Below are positions 13,963-26,260 of a DNA stretch of 60,000 nt, piece by piece; within the stretch, counting starts at the first letter, position 1; the number at the start of each line of letters is the position of its first letter. Source of the DNA: Membranipora membranacea (Eukaryota > Bryozoa > Gymnolaemata > Cheilostomatida > Membraniporidae); contig OU612065.1 of the NCBI GenBank assembly GCA_914767715.1, forward strand, positions 37,512,001 through 37,572,000, read 5' to 3'. The position numbers and the translations under genes are program-made. The notes beneath the pieces are model-generated. The model was not told the DNA's origin and did no database searches. It saw nothing but the letters and a program-made list of their open reading frames with translations.

Positions 13963-14196
13963 TATCTTCTACAATGACGAGTAGTAGTAGCTTGTCCTGA
14001 CAAGTCTTGTTAAGGCTTGTGAATGCAGTGGCTTAGTCATATTGTAAGCAATTCATACCTTGGACACTTGACTTGTACATAGATGGACTAGAGTTCTTAT
14101 TTATATAATAGTCTGAACAAGGGATAATATCACTCCTTCCTTCCTTCCAGGGTATAATAGTTTACAGACTGAGCTTTGACTTACAAACAAGGAGGA

Positions 14197-15726
14197 ATGG
14201 ATGCAAAGAGAAGAAAACATGGGGTTTGTATTCATTATCATTTAAAAAAATAATTAATTACTTAATTTTAGACCTCACACAGGGCGACAGCTGATATGCC
14301 GCCACAATGAACTTACAGTTGTTAGTTCAATTGCTCTTAGTTATGTCTCTATATAAACCATGATATGATATATATTGATGATAAACCGTAGACCAAACCA
14401 TTACCAGTTCAATCATGTCATTTCTGATTTTCAAAAACTGGTCTCTAGATGGGCAAATTTTTATATAGGATATTTATGTATGTGCGTTATCCACTGCTAA
14501 AGTCCATAATATCATCATTGATATCATATGAATCCTGCTTTATTTATTAGCACAGTGAGATAGTTGTAGATGATGGCTCACCACTCCCTACTGGATCAGG
14601 ACGAGGCACGCCCAGGCATCATGAGCAGCAGAAAACTGCAAATGTCTACACATTCAAAAACCCTAATTTTGAGGTATTTTTGCTAATGGTCATATCTGAG
14701 TACCTGTCTGTTCATTCACTTGTGGTTATTAAATGTCATGTCCCATATGCATATTCTCATATTTTGTTACAATTTTATCCACTAAATACTGGTCTTTTTA
14801 AGTTTTCATCATTCGACGACACAAGATCTTGATCTGCCAGTTTCTTCCTCAATCTGCAAGGCAAGACTAGGATCACAAATATCAATGTTTAAAATTGTTC
14901 TCCAATGTGGTAACATCAGATAATTTATCTTGTTATTGTTCTAGCACTCAATGAAACTCGGTGCCAACAACAAGAGAAGAATGTGGAAGAACTTGAAGCA
15001 AATCATCACAGCAGAGAAAACTTTACAGTGGAAATCTACAGATGTTACATGTGAGTAAGAATCAACAGAAATATAGCAACATTGATTAGTAAGGATATAC
15101 CATCTATCATTCAGAGATCATCTGTTGGTCCTGCTGAGACTGATATAACGGTTCTGTCATAAAAAAAAGATTTGAAAGAAACACTTAATCTGTACTCTGC
15201 CACGTGTGTCCTAATCTGCGTAGTCTGATTGTTTTAGATTTTAGTATTGAAGCTCCGCCTTCCTTTACACCGTCTAAGAAGTATTCTGATATCAGCGGGC
15301 TGCCTGTGAGTTTATCTGTTCAGTCAATCAGCTGTCTTCACTTGCCTTTTGAAGAGACAACTCCTGTCTGTGATTTGAAGTTCTCTATGATATTTTATGT
15401 GTATGGACATGTCCCGATCTCTCTGATGTAAATTACACTTGGAAGATCCTCACAACTTTCTCAATTTTATTGAAATTATTATTGAAAGTTTACTCAAGGA
15501 AATAAGGTCATTTTGCTGAATTCAAATAAGTGTGTAGACAAATAAGCAACAAATATGATAGAAAAATTCCATACCCTAATTGTTCATATTTTAGGCAAAA
15601 TATGTAGATCCTCACAGCAAACTTCGATATGCTTCAGCAGAAGAGTTTGCTCAGATAAGGACTTTACCAAGTGATATAATAGCTGGCTTACTTCAGCTCA
15701 GGAAAGCTAACAATGTGGTCGGCTGA
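14197..15726 (+). CDS. INO80C: INO80 complex subunit C (Ies6-type, YL1_C domain)
   Basis: Five exons: 14197-14223, 14551-14673, 14945-15050, 15238-15305 and 15595-15726. They total 456 nt (151 aa) and are in phase throughout. INO80C/Ies6 is a core subunit of the INO80 nucleosome remodeller, working with the Arp5 module in the nucleus. A short basic N-terminus (MDAKRRKHG) and a low-complexity linker precede the conserved block: VYTFKNPNFEHS, NNKRRMWKNLKQII, then the YL1 C-terminal domain with YFSIEAPPSFTPSKKYSDIS, KYVDPHSKLRYAS and LPSDIIAGLLQLRKA. The chosen ATG opens a nine-codon first exon ending at a GTTTGT donor. That donor is weak, so the start is less certain than the rest. The protein is shorter than the roughly 190-aa vertebrate form because of a short N-terminus. 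Confidence 0.92.
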
Positions 15727-15772
15727 ATTACTGTGGTAAGATTTGCAGTCAGTCATAAGATTCCTTCTATCT

Positions 15773-15778
15773 AATAAA
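15773..15778 (+). terminator. Poly(A) signal of INO80C
   Basis: AATAAA, 47 bp after the INO80C stop codon. Confidence 0.6.
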
Positions 15779-17108
15779 ACTGAAGTGAAATCAACAAGTT
15801 GGAGGCCTGTACATGAAAAGCATTAGGGACTTCTTAAAAATTGCACCTCAGAGTTTACAAAAATCATGAGGCAGCATCCTGATTTAACCAATAATAACCC
15901 TCTGTCTATTCGATATATAGAGTAGCTGGGCTGTCGGAAGGGTATAGCTATAGGGCACCACTTCAGTCTCAGCACCTGTACTCGAGAGGGCATGGCTCTC
16001 TCTGAATCAACGAATATGAGGATTATGTTAGAGGGGTCTTTCTCTATTCCATTGTATTCTCTTTGTTTGTGTTAGATGAAGCTTATGGTGGCTTATACAT
16101 CTCAGGGTGTCCCAGGTTAGATAGAATATCTGAAGGTTGACGCTGTAAAATCCCGGAAACGTGCTGGAGACGACGGTAGTGAAGAATTTGAACCATCTAT
16201 GACATAATGTCCCTCATCAGAGCAATATACACTTATGTAACAAGCAGAATATGATTTTAATTTTGAATGGCCAAAAATATTATAACCTGTTTTACATGTA
16301 GTATTTTTACACCAAACTGTGTGTTTATTTGAACTGATCCACTGAAATACATAACACAATACCAGTTTTAACATCTGTTTGATCAAAATACATATATTAA
16401 TTTGTGAGATCATGCACATTGTCGTAATCATAGAAGAAGATTGCTCACTTTCCATATTGAAAAACAATGATATAGACTTATAGACATCCTGAAATCCTCA
16501 AATTTATATACACTCATAGGCCTATATTTGAATTCTATAAATCAGCATTTTTTTCTGATTTAAAAGCAGATATGAAAATTTGAACTAACTGTCAGTCAAA
16601 GGAAAGAAAATGGGAAATATGTTAATAATTACAGCCTCCTGGATTTCGGAAATGAAAAATGACAAATGATCGCGTAGTAATTCATGCTATTTCATTGTCC
16701 TGAAAAAATTACACTCATGGGTAGGATTTCGTTATAAAAATCGTTACAAATTCTGTACTATGTAGAATTTTAGCCCCACTTCTGATCTGTTTCAGTATAT
16801 CAGTACATGTACAGTACAGTACACCGGAATTGCCATTTAACATAATTTATATTGATTTGTTTTGAGACAAAGTAATGTCGCGTAGAACTCAAAAATAGAC
16901 TTGACTTAGGACATGTAACTGTTTGTTTGAGCGGCCAAATGGTTCCAATTGTGGTTTAAATTATAAAATTTGATGATGGAATACCAAATTGGAGCCACAG
17001 TCTGCATGTTACACTTTCAAAAGCTTAGTTCTATAGTATTTGTTTTGGCCATGTGACAGTTGGCAGTGCACATTGCTACCTCCCCTGATAAGGCTATGCA
17101 GTAGGATT
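15779..17108. other. INO80C-nAChR convergent intergenic region
   Basis: No gene recognised. A 116-codon open frame on the minus strand (16117-16467) is rich in Cys, Ile and Ser, has no recognisable domain, and ends in a Ser/Arg stretch (SSLPSSPARFRDFTASTFRY) that may belong to a dispersed repeat. The rest is AT-rich and should include both 3' UTRs. Confidence 0.4.
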
Positions 17109-20100
17109 TTAGACATCGACCACACCAGACAATGTGAGCCCCAGTGTTATTCCGATAGTAAGAGATACAAATAGAAGCAGCAGTAGCCTGTCTACTACCA
17201 CAGCCACCTGCTGCCACTGTAGCTTGACAGCGTCTCGTCTGTCCTGCTCTACGAGCCTCATCTCATTCTGAGCTATAGAAGCTGATATAGATTGCAGCAC
17301 CTTAGTGAAATGTGCGTCTAGTTTCTCCTCAGGCCTTTGTTCTATAGTTCTACCACTAACTATCTGCTTCCAGGGTTTTTCTGTAGGTCTCTCACTTAGG
17401 TTATTGTATAGAGCCTCATCCACCGCCCCAGAAGGCCCCTCCCTACCGTGGTGTAGATGTCCATTTTTTATTGCTGACTTGTGTGTAGGGGCCTCTCTCT
17501 GAAAGATAAGTGTTTATAATCGATTCACACCAGACCTATTTCATTCACATCAGAAAAAATTGAGCTTCACATGTGGGTTCACATTACAGTCGTACACCTC
17601 AAATCTTTCGCCTTACACATTTTTATCGATAGCAATATTGGGATAATCAGTGCAATGCTCAATAATAATCGATCCTCTTACATATAAAATGCAATAGTGG
17701 CAGATCACGGTTCCCATTTGACTGAGCTTCGGTTGACAATGGAATGCCACTAACAGCGACCTGAGCAACGTTGAGCACTTGAACTAGTTTATGATTCACA
17801 TGACTGATAATGATATCAGATGAATTCTTACAGTCTCCATGCAGTAGTCTTCATGAAGTTTTTGAGTGCTACTAGATTCATGAATTAGCTGCTCCTGAAG
17901 TTCTATTGCTCCATTTTGAAATCTTGGTTGTTGGTTCTTTTTCTTCCAACCATTTGACTCATTTGATCTGCATTTTGGTGGTCTAGAATTCTAGGAAAAC
18001 ATAACATAACGTAACATATGATAGTAAAATGGATTTAAACATGAATTATCCTTTAACGGGCATGACCTTTCAACAGAATCTAAATGTGGAAGTTCGCTAA
18101 ATTTAATTTCCACTTAATTTCCACAAGTTATGTGTAGATAATCATTGAAGGGAATTTTTGTGAATTCAAAGATTTTCAGTCCGCCTGTTACGTTTGATTC
18201 CATGTGTATGTTTTGTGTATATTTAAACCCTAGGATGCCTAGTTATAGGTAAAATAGGACATGAAAGCCAAATCAAAGCTCCGATTAGGCCCCAATGAGC
18301 AGACAAGTACCACCAGTAGCCTCTGTTAATAATTCTCATATGTTTACTCATGTTTACTGACTTACCTTATGAGATAGAGGTACCTCATTAAGTATCTCAG
18401 GGTCAGGATACTCAATCGGGATACAGAAAAGCTTGGCTAGTATCTTAAAGCAGACAAACTGTATCCAGGGTGGCACTAGTTTACCACGAGTTCCTTTGTG
18501 GTGTATGTTTAGTGTGCATACTGTCATGGCTGTGGCAAGTGAAACTATTGCTATTGTCAAAAAGTAATATACACCTGTAACGAAATAAGTGATGCATTTT
18601 TATTTCTGTATTCTAGTGTGTTTTGAAAATGCCAGATCTTACTACAAACACAGATTTAAACCCAGTTAAGTTGTCCACCCTTGACTTAGTCTACCACTGA
18701 TGGTCGGTAAACATAGGAGAAAACATTTTTGTACACTGAGACGCTAAATCTATAGATAGGTTCTGCTGTTGTTTATGCCCTCCAGTCCACTCCACTCCAG
18801 TGTGATTTGTTAACTCACCGATTAATGGTAGATGATCGGAGGTAGGAGGCATTGCTTCTGTGACTAACATGAGAAACACTGTCATCGATAGCAGAGTGGT
18901 GATCCCCATTGTAACTTTCTCACCTGAGTCAGATGGGATGTAGAAACCTGCCAAAACAGACAATAAAGTTTCCTCAACAAAGATTTCAGAAGTGGGTAGC
19001 TGTAGATTCGAATGTGCTGGGAGAAGAGGTTAACTCTCTGGAGATTCAGTGATTATAATTTCTTGTTATGAATCACAAGATGTATTGTTTGGTATATTCA
19101 TAACACTACACGATGTTGTGTAAAAAAGTTGGGCGAGAAGATTTAACATGTGCAGATAACTCCTTTAAATTATATATTTGAGTACAGGATAAGCAAACAG
19201 GCTCAAACTGTCCCTTTGTTAGGATGGTTAGGTTTTCTTATACACCCTTTTTACACCTCCTTTTTAAACTGGCCACTCTTTTACTCTCAGAAAAATGGGT
19301 TCTTCACACAAGTGGACACAGAGTAGCAGGGCCAGTGTTTCAGGTCTCTCTGCGATTAAAATAATATAATATGATACACTCACCTAACAAAGCTACCAAA
19401 GTAATGAGAAAGCATGGTAAGAGCATGTTAAACACATAGAACATGGGTCTCCTCTTCATATGTATATAGTATGTTATATCAGGGTACGGATGTGGGCAGC
19501 AGGAGTAATATACTGAGTGTCTGAATACCTGCATCTTCTTGAGCTCAAACTCACTACAAATACAGAAATATTTACTAATTATATCACTTATTGTATAGAT
19601 TAGGATTCGTGTCCTTGAATTAGTACATTTTTTTGTTTCCACAGCCACAAACTGAAGGAATGGTTATCATGCTATATGTCGTGACAAGCTGTATGTGCTG
19701 GCTATCGGCCCAAGATCAAAGCTCCCTGACCCGATGAACTTTCAAGCATTGAACTTTCCTCTAGAGAGAGGTAGCTAATTGTCTGAAACATCCCAAACGG
19801 GGCATAATTGAAATGAGCAGTGACCAAATATAATGCTCTAATCATGTGGGAGCAGATGAGCGATGTGCACTGTGCACCAATAAAATGTTACAGAAAAATC
19901 CATAGCACATGCCTTGAGTTTTGAAATTGAAATTCGTTATGCCGGCTTGATGTGAAAGAAATTTAGTTGAAGGAAATACAACATTTTATAGGACAGTTTG
20001 ACTACAGTTTAATGAAAAATGGCAATAGACAAACATTTGCAGTGACAACATGGGAAACGAAGACTCCTTCTCTCAACATTATTTTGTAATCTGTCAGCCG

Positions 20101-23100
20101 TCATTTGGATGCTTTCGATGCCATACAGGGGCCAAGTGGCGAACACAGTGAATTCTTTTGTGGTGTACTTTTGTGGTTCTTTGTTGCCAATATATAGGAC
20201 GAATTCAGCACCCAAGAAACACACAATATATCTCAACATAAACTATGATGTGACAACTGAGTCAAACCAATTGATGCTAGGCAAACAATATTTACCAGTG
20301 TTTGCAATCTTCTGCGGCTATAAATCCGCCCGATTGCAAAAGTGCAGCTCTATACAAAGAGAAATAATTAAAAGCTGTGCGGTTTGATTGCGCTCTAGTT
20401 TTTAGACACTTATTTTTCCTGCGAGCCGAGATGGAAAGGTTTTGATTGACATTTTGAGCTTAGCTTTAATTGGCAGTGATTTGTTATGAGATGATCTCTG
20501 GATATTCTCTAATTATAGGTAGGCTTTCTTAGCCAAGGCTGATTGTTTGCTGCTGTGCCACCTCTGGGATATCATGCCATTAATTACTGAGCAAACTTGA
20601 CCTCTAGATTCTTTCCAAACATTTACCAGGCCTCTCTTCCTGTTAGGAATGTCAGAAGCGTGATAGTGGCAACTCGTGCAAATATACAATTTCAAAACTC
20701 AATCTCATGTACAGGTATAGCTTGAGCCCCAAGTTGTCGTGGTGGTGCAATTGAGTAGCCACCCCAATCCAACCGGCTAAGGACTCAAGCTATTTAACAA
20801 TTAGGGAGATAAATTCGAAGAATACCTGCTTGGTACATAGTTACTGAGATCTCCTTCTGTATCGACGAGCATGAGATTTATCTGAGAGCCATCATAAGTC
20901 CAAGAGGCGAACAACATTGAACAGTTCTGTGTGTCAAAAGGGAAAAACCTACAATGGAGAACATAAACTCATTGAAAGGGAGGCGTAGGCGTTATACTTA
21001 GAAGGCTATTCCCATAAGAATATATGAGCGGAGGTTTTAATTAATATTGAAATTCCTACTTGTTGTTCTTTACGTCTTGAATGGAGTGTACCTGGAAGGG
21101 TGAAACTGTCTTTTGTCCACTGTAGACCTATGACCCTTAAAATAAGATTTGTCTCTTGTCCATCAAATCTAGGCCCATCTGAATATCAATATGAGAATTC
21201 GTTGTTCTCCTTCATTCTTTTCCGACGGTTGCGAACAATGTAACAATGCACGTCTTAAGAATCAATCAGATCAGTGGGGACTGAAGTCTGAAAGGTGAAA
21301 CGTACCAAAAAGGCAAACATCATGGGTTAATCACAGTCCTAAGAATTATAATAATCCTATGCTTTACGGCTGCGCCAGTGACATACAGTTTGGATCTTAC
21401 CCTTTACCCAGATAAGGAGAACCTACCTAACATCGATGGTACAGGAGCTACGATAGATGACTGTAGATAACCAGGTTACGTTCCCTGTGTATGATATTAT
21501 TACATTCGTACTCACTGATGATGTCTTAGAGGAAGCTACGTCAGCGCTGTCAAAATAACACATAACAGCTAAGTATGAAAATTACTGACCAGGATAAGAC
21601 AGCGGGATCGACAAGATGAATCACATAAATCTGTGTGAAGACAATATTCATACGACTTGAATCAGTCCATTGATATTTATGCGTTTGGGATTTTGGCAAA
21701 TGTTTAATGCTATGGGAAGGCAGTGGTAATCCAACATAGGCTCAGTATGTATTTTTCTGCTATGCTGTGCATATTATTGAAAGTGGTTCATTTTATTTTG
21801 ACTAAAAACCTAGACAAAACTTGACAACCTGATAAAACCTCTGAATCTGAGGAATAATTGTTGATATCTTCCCAATTTTAGAAACTAAGGCTAAACTAGA
21901 CCACACCTTCATCTGGCTCAGCTCTGTCAGCCACTCACTTGTTATAAAGTAGAATGTCAGGTAACCATATCGAGTCATATGGCAGAAGTAAAGTCTCTAT
22001 TCCTTCGAATTCTTTGGGATTCCAAGCCAGCTCCGGATCCAGCCACGCCTGGTTCAGCCAACAGTTTGTTGTTACTATTTGATTTTTCTCATCCTGTGTA
22101 AGAAAAAGAGCAATATTACCAAAAATAGCATGAGAATAATCTGCCAGGCATCGAACAGGGTCATTTGAAAGCAAAGATATGAGATATGTATCCCTGAAAA
22201 TCAACTGCAAGCCATTGTCAGACATGAAAAAAACTTAAAACAACTTATAGCATATTTTCTGTGCTGTGCTGGAAAAAGTCTTTGGTATATATATATAGTC
22301 TAAAGTTTCCCCACGATTTCAAAGGAAAAAAAGACTTCACACCGCGCTCTAATCAGTAGGCTAGTTCCCTTAAATTGCAAACAATTATTATATCATATTA
22401 TTATTATTATATTATTTGAAGGTATTGCAGGCGGAAGGTTTGATCTGCCTCGTCTACCGAATACAAGAAAGCTACAGAATTTTGACTGAGCGTAGTTAAA
22501 TAAAGCTAGTTCATGCAATCACTGCTTCAGGGTATTTGACTTGGACAATTTGTTTAACTGTTTTTCCAAAACAATCATATTTCTCTCAAAGCAATCATTT
22601 AAAGCCCACAAGTGAGCTTGTTAAATGAATATTCTTAGAATTGGTTGTATCAATGCTCTGGTTTTGTTGTGTTGTGTGTACTCTTGCCCTTGGCCAAAAA
22701 TTGATTTTTTTGTTTTGCAAACAATGAGTATCGAGGTCTCTGGTGAATGATGCTGCTTTCATTTTCTGAAATATTAAGAATGCAGTTAAATATTTCTCTA
22801 ATAATAATAATGAGGTATGGAGATGCCAATCTGCTGCACCAAGTACCCTCAGTCTGCCTGGGGGTATTTCTCTTGATGGGCCTGAAAACTAATTCTTGAG
22901 CCAGCATGATGTACTGAGATATGTGTCCAACTGCTGACCAGTCAGATCGGCCAGAGGCAGCAGCAGTAAAGTAAACATAGCATACCCCTATATCACATGA
23001 TCAAACAACAAACAAGATTTATATTTTGATCAGAATGGCCGGGAGCCCTGACTGACTTTCGGTGCTGTTTGGTTTGTCATTGCTGCTCCTAGCGGAGGAT

Positions 23101-26100
23101 TGCTATTTCGAACCTGTGTTGTAAAATACAACCTGAAACTCCGAACGAAATTGAAAACCTGATCGATTACTCAATCTATAAATTATTGTAAAGACATCAG
23201 CTGAGATATTTGATTTTTTGGCACCCGGTATTTTTATTTTGCATATCTTTTCTACCACCGAGGACTAAAAGTTTTTGATGTCACTATTTTAGGATGAAAA
23301 TCTGATCATTCACTTTTTGGCTACATTAAGTTCATTTCGAAAATAAATTTCCAGGCTCAGGATCAACATTAACTTTTCACTTTGGAGTTTGCTGCTCCTG
23401 ATATAAAGCAGAGATTTGACTATAAGTCTGATCAAGGAAGAGAGGCGCCAATCAAGCTTATTTCAGACAATGAGTTCAGATATTCCTATTTTTGATCGAA
23501 TAAAAGAGACTTGTACTCCCAACACTGACGATAGTCATGGAAATAGACTGCAAATTGCTAATTTCTCAGCATAAAGTTTGAGCGAAATTCTGAATATTCG
23601 ACATGGTCAACAAGGTGTTCTTGATCTGGTCAGAGAGACTATGGTACAACACTTGGCATTTTTGCATTGTTCGCTTGTTATTTTCTACATGGTGGTCATA
23701 TGCTTCAGCTTTCGATCCATAGTATATGTCAATTTATTTATGAAAACTTAATCTAATCACCTAATCACTTTCTAGAATAACGGCGGATAAAACAAGTGCA
23801 TTTAACTTGTCCGCGGTGCATCCTGACACCTGTTAAGTAATGTCACTCGCAGCTGTCACATCATCGAAGAGAGCACATGCTCACGCTGTGTATCTCCTTC
23901 AAAGGAAAACACAACAAAAGGGGGAAAAAGATTTGAGTAATCAAAGTAAGGAATACCAGGTTCATACCAATTGATATCTACAACTTTTCCTCAAAAAAGT
24001 CTGACTTGCCAATGCTAGTTCTTGTTTGCAATCCTGAACGAGGCACACTTCGCTCGGGATAATATCTTATGGATAATTTTGGTCTAGCCATTTCCAGCAT
24101 TATGAAAAAACACCAAATAAACTCAAACATGTTTATAGTCGTGATAATTGTGAGGAACCCTGAGGATAAAACACGACCAAATACTAGAGGAAAATCTGTC
24201 TTGTTGGAAAAATCCTAGAAATAAAAGTTGATATTGTACATAGTTGTGCTATTTTATGAAGGATATAGGAGACAGCCAAGGTTTAGGGTACCGTAATTGT
24301 AAATGAGTTTTGTTTTCTTTTTCTGCAGCTGCCAAATTAATATCAATCCCATCATAACATAACTTGGGCTGTGTTTTCGAAATAAATATTATTGTAAATA
24401 ATATTATTGTTTAGGTTATATAAGTACGAGTTTGTGTGGCAGACTGGTGTAACATTAGTCCTATGAGCCATGGCTCAGGAGTTGTGTGCGGTCCTGAGCT
24501 GGCTGGCTCTAGGTATGGTTGATGTCGAATCTAAACATATATAGAAGCCTGTCATTCCACAACTCCAAAAAGATCCTTAATCAACTTTTTCTTCTCAGTT
24601 CACCCATTGTAGAAATTACTGTAGGGAGTAACCTGACGCAAGGCAGCTTGTTTGATTTAACCTTTTCTCGGTATGATGTACAGAATTTAAACTTCAATGG
24701 ACATGATTCTAATTTTATGACATGCCCTCATGTCATGACTGCTGGCGTTTTGCTTTAGCCCAAGTAAAGACAGCTCGGCCACTGGACCCAAGTGTATTTA
24801 CGCAACATTGAAAGCTATTTCTTTTTTTACTGCTACAACAGCCACTATTATAACTACCATCTGGCACATCCAATCAACTTGGGCATCCCTGCCGCTGTTA
24901 CATTCTACTATTTTGGGCATTGTCTCTATATCTATGACTGTCGGTGCTGTTGTCTGATAGTAGGAGGGACTGAGGGGTCAATCAAGGGTCAAATCTTTGA
25001 TATGGAGTATTTTGATTTCAGTTTTTTTCAAACTCACAAGGTTTGGAGTCTGAGCGCTTAGACTACTAACACAACACCTAAGTATTCACTTACCACATCT
25101 ATAAGTTGAGCTAGTGACAGGCCGAAGGTCACGTTCAGTGGTGTACTCGAGTTCAGTCCCGGTCTAACTCTCCTGTCATAATTACCGAGCAGTTTTTTGA
25201 TCAGCTGCTTCTCGATTTTATCTGCACCAAGCACATAGCTGTGATAAATGACTGGAAATAAAAAAAGTGAGACCAGATTAAATCATAGAAAACAAAACAT
25301 TGTCATTCTTTTTGATAGAGGTTAAACACGTAAGGGGCGATAGCACTTCTCCACTAGTGGCACAGCAAGAACTCTCCCTTATCATGGTTTTTACAGCGTT
25401 AGGGACTTAGGTTGGCTTCCAGCCCTGTGAGGCAAAATCTTTATATCCTTAAAGATGATAGGAATGCGCTCCCGGCCTTTGGGTTAGAGGCCATTGTGTC
25501 AAAAAGTGGTACATTCAAGAGAAAACAACATCTTGTGTTTACATTCTTTAACCTTTGGGGTTTGGTCAATAATACCTCCTCATAGACATCTTAATCTTGT
25601 AAATTATCTCAAAATAAATTCATTACTACTATCCTAACTTAATTAATTATCACGATACACAGATCAATGTAACTTCTAGGAATTTGCCTTGACAATTCGG
25701 ATACTGGATGATTTTCCAATGCATTTCATCAAAGACATAGCACAAATTTTGTGTTATAGTTTTATGTATGATGTAAATGTGTTGGACAGGAAATGAGTCT
25801 ATCTCTTGACCAATATGACAAGAGCTGTTGATTCATATCAAACAGCTAATAAAAGCGACCACTTCAATTATGCATTCCACTTTGATAATGTTATCGATGA
25901 GTTTACATCATTACGCATAAGTTTCATAGAGTGCATTAATTTGAATTAATTGGAAAGCAGTAACGAGGACCTTGTGCAGTGTACTTTTAGTGGTCGTGGT
26001 TCAGAGTCAAAGCGAAACGGTTCTTTTCTCCAAAAGTGCTACTACCTGACACTGGAAAGCAGCGAAATAAATCCCAAATATTCCTAAAAAGACCTGCTGC

Positions 26101-26260
26101 GTCATTTTGGAGCATACAATGTTTTATACGTATGATTTGACATAGCTTGTAATATCAAAATTACTAATATTATATAATAGTTATTTATTATGAGACACAA
26201 TTATATATGTAATGATCACTTACCAATTATTTGTGATATGTACAGTATGATGAACTTCAT
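17109..26260 (-). CDS. Nicotinic acetylcholine receptor subunit, alpha type
   Basis: Ten exons, high to low: 26260-26224, 25251-25094, 22093-21939, 21546-21427, 20948-20826, 19553-19384, 18947-18819, 18574-18366, 17990-17832, 17498-17109. They total 1650 nt (549 aa), all phases closing. It is a pentameric ligand-gated channel subunit of the plasma membrane. In order: an N-terminal signal peptide (MKFIILYIS); the ligand-binding domain with [35 protein letters not shown] and [15 protein letters not shown]; the Cys-loop C152-C166 containing FFPFD; loop C at about 213-223 with adjacent C216-C217 ([11 protein letters not shown]), which defines alpha subunits; M1 about 235-257; M2 about 264-286 preceded by GEK, the cation-selective pattern; M3 about 298-320; a long cytoplasmic loop with charged segments; and M4 about 522-547 ([19 protein letters not shown]). 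The first intron is about 1 kb and the second about 3 kb. Which alpha class it belongs to needs a tree. Confidence 0.95.

Larger units (their letters stand above)
12709..14196. other. ASCC2-INO80C divergent intergenic region
   Basis: This 1.5 kb contains the 5' ends of two divergently transcribed housekeeping genes, so promoters for both are expected. A 74-codon open frame at 13323-13547 lacks any recognisable motif and ends in a simple AAT/CAC repeat, so I treat it as chance. The hairpin repeat and the TA run listed separately lie in its INO80C-proximal half. Confidence 0.5.

Noticed and set aside
16117-16467. 116-codon minus-strand ORF
   Set aside because: No domain, odd Cys/Ile composition, and no upstream exon or promoter. 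It probably lies in 3' UTR or repeat DNA.
24519-25061. Two forward ORFs (79 and 89 codons) inside the second nAChR intron
   Set aside because: Phe/Tyr-rich low-complexity translations without motifs, in AT-rich intron sequence.
25340-25590. Possible protein remnant ([19 protein letters not shown]) in an nAChR intron
   Set aside because: It faintly recalls the end of a retroelement protein, but the stretch is too short to support.
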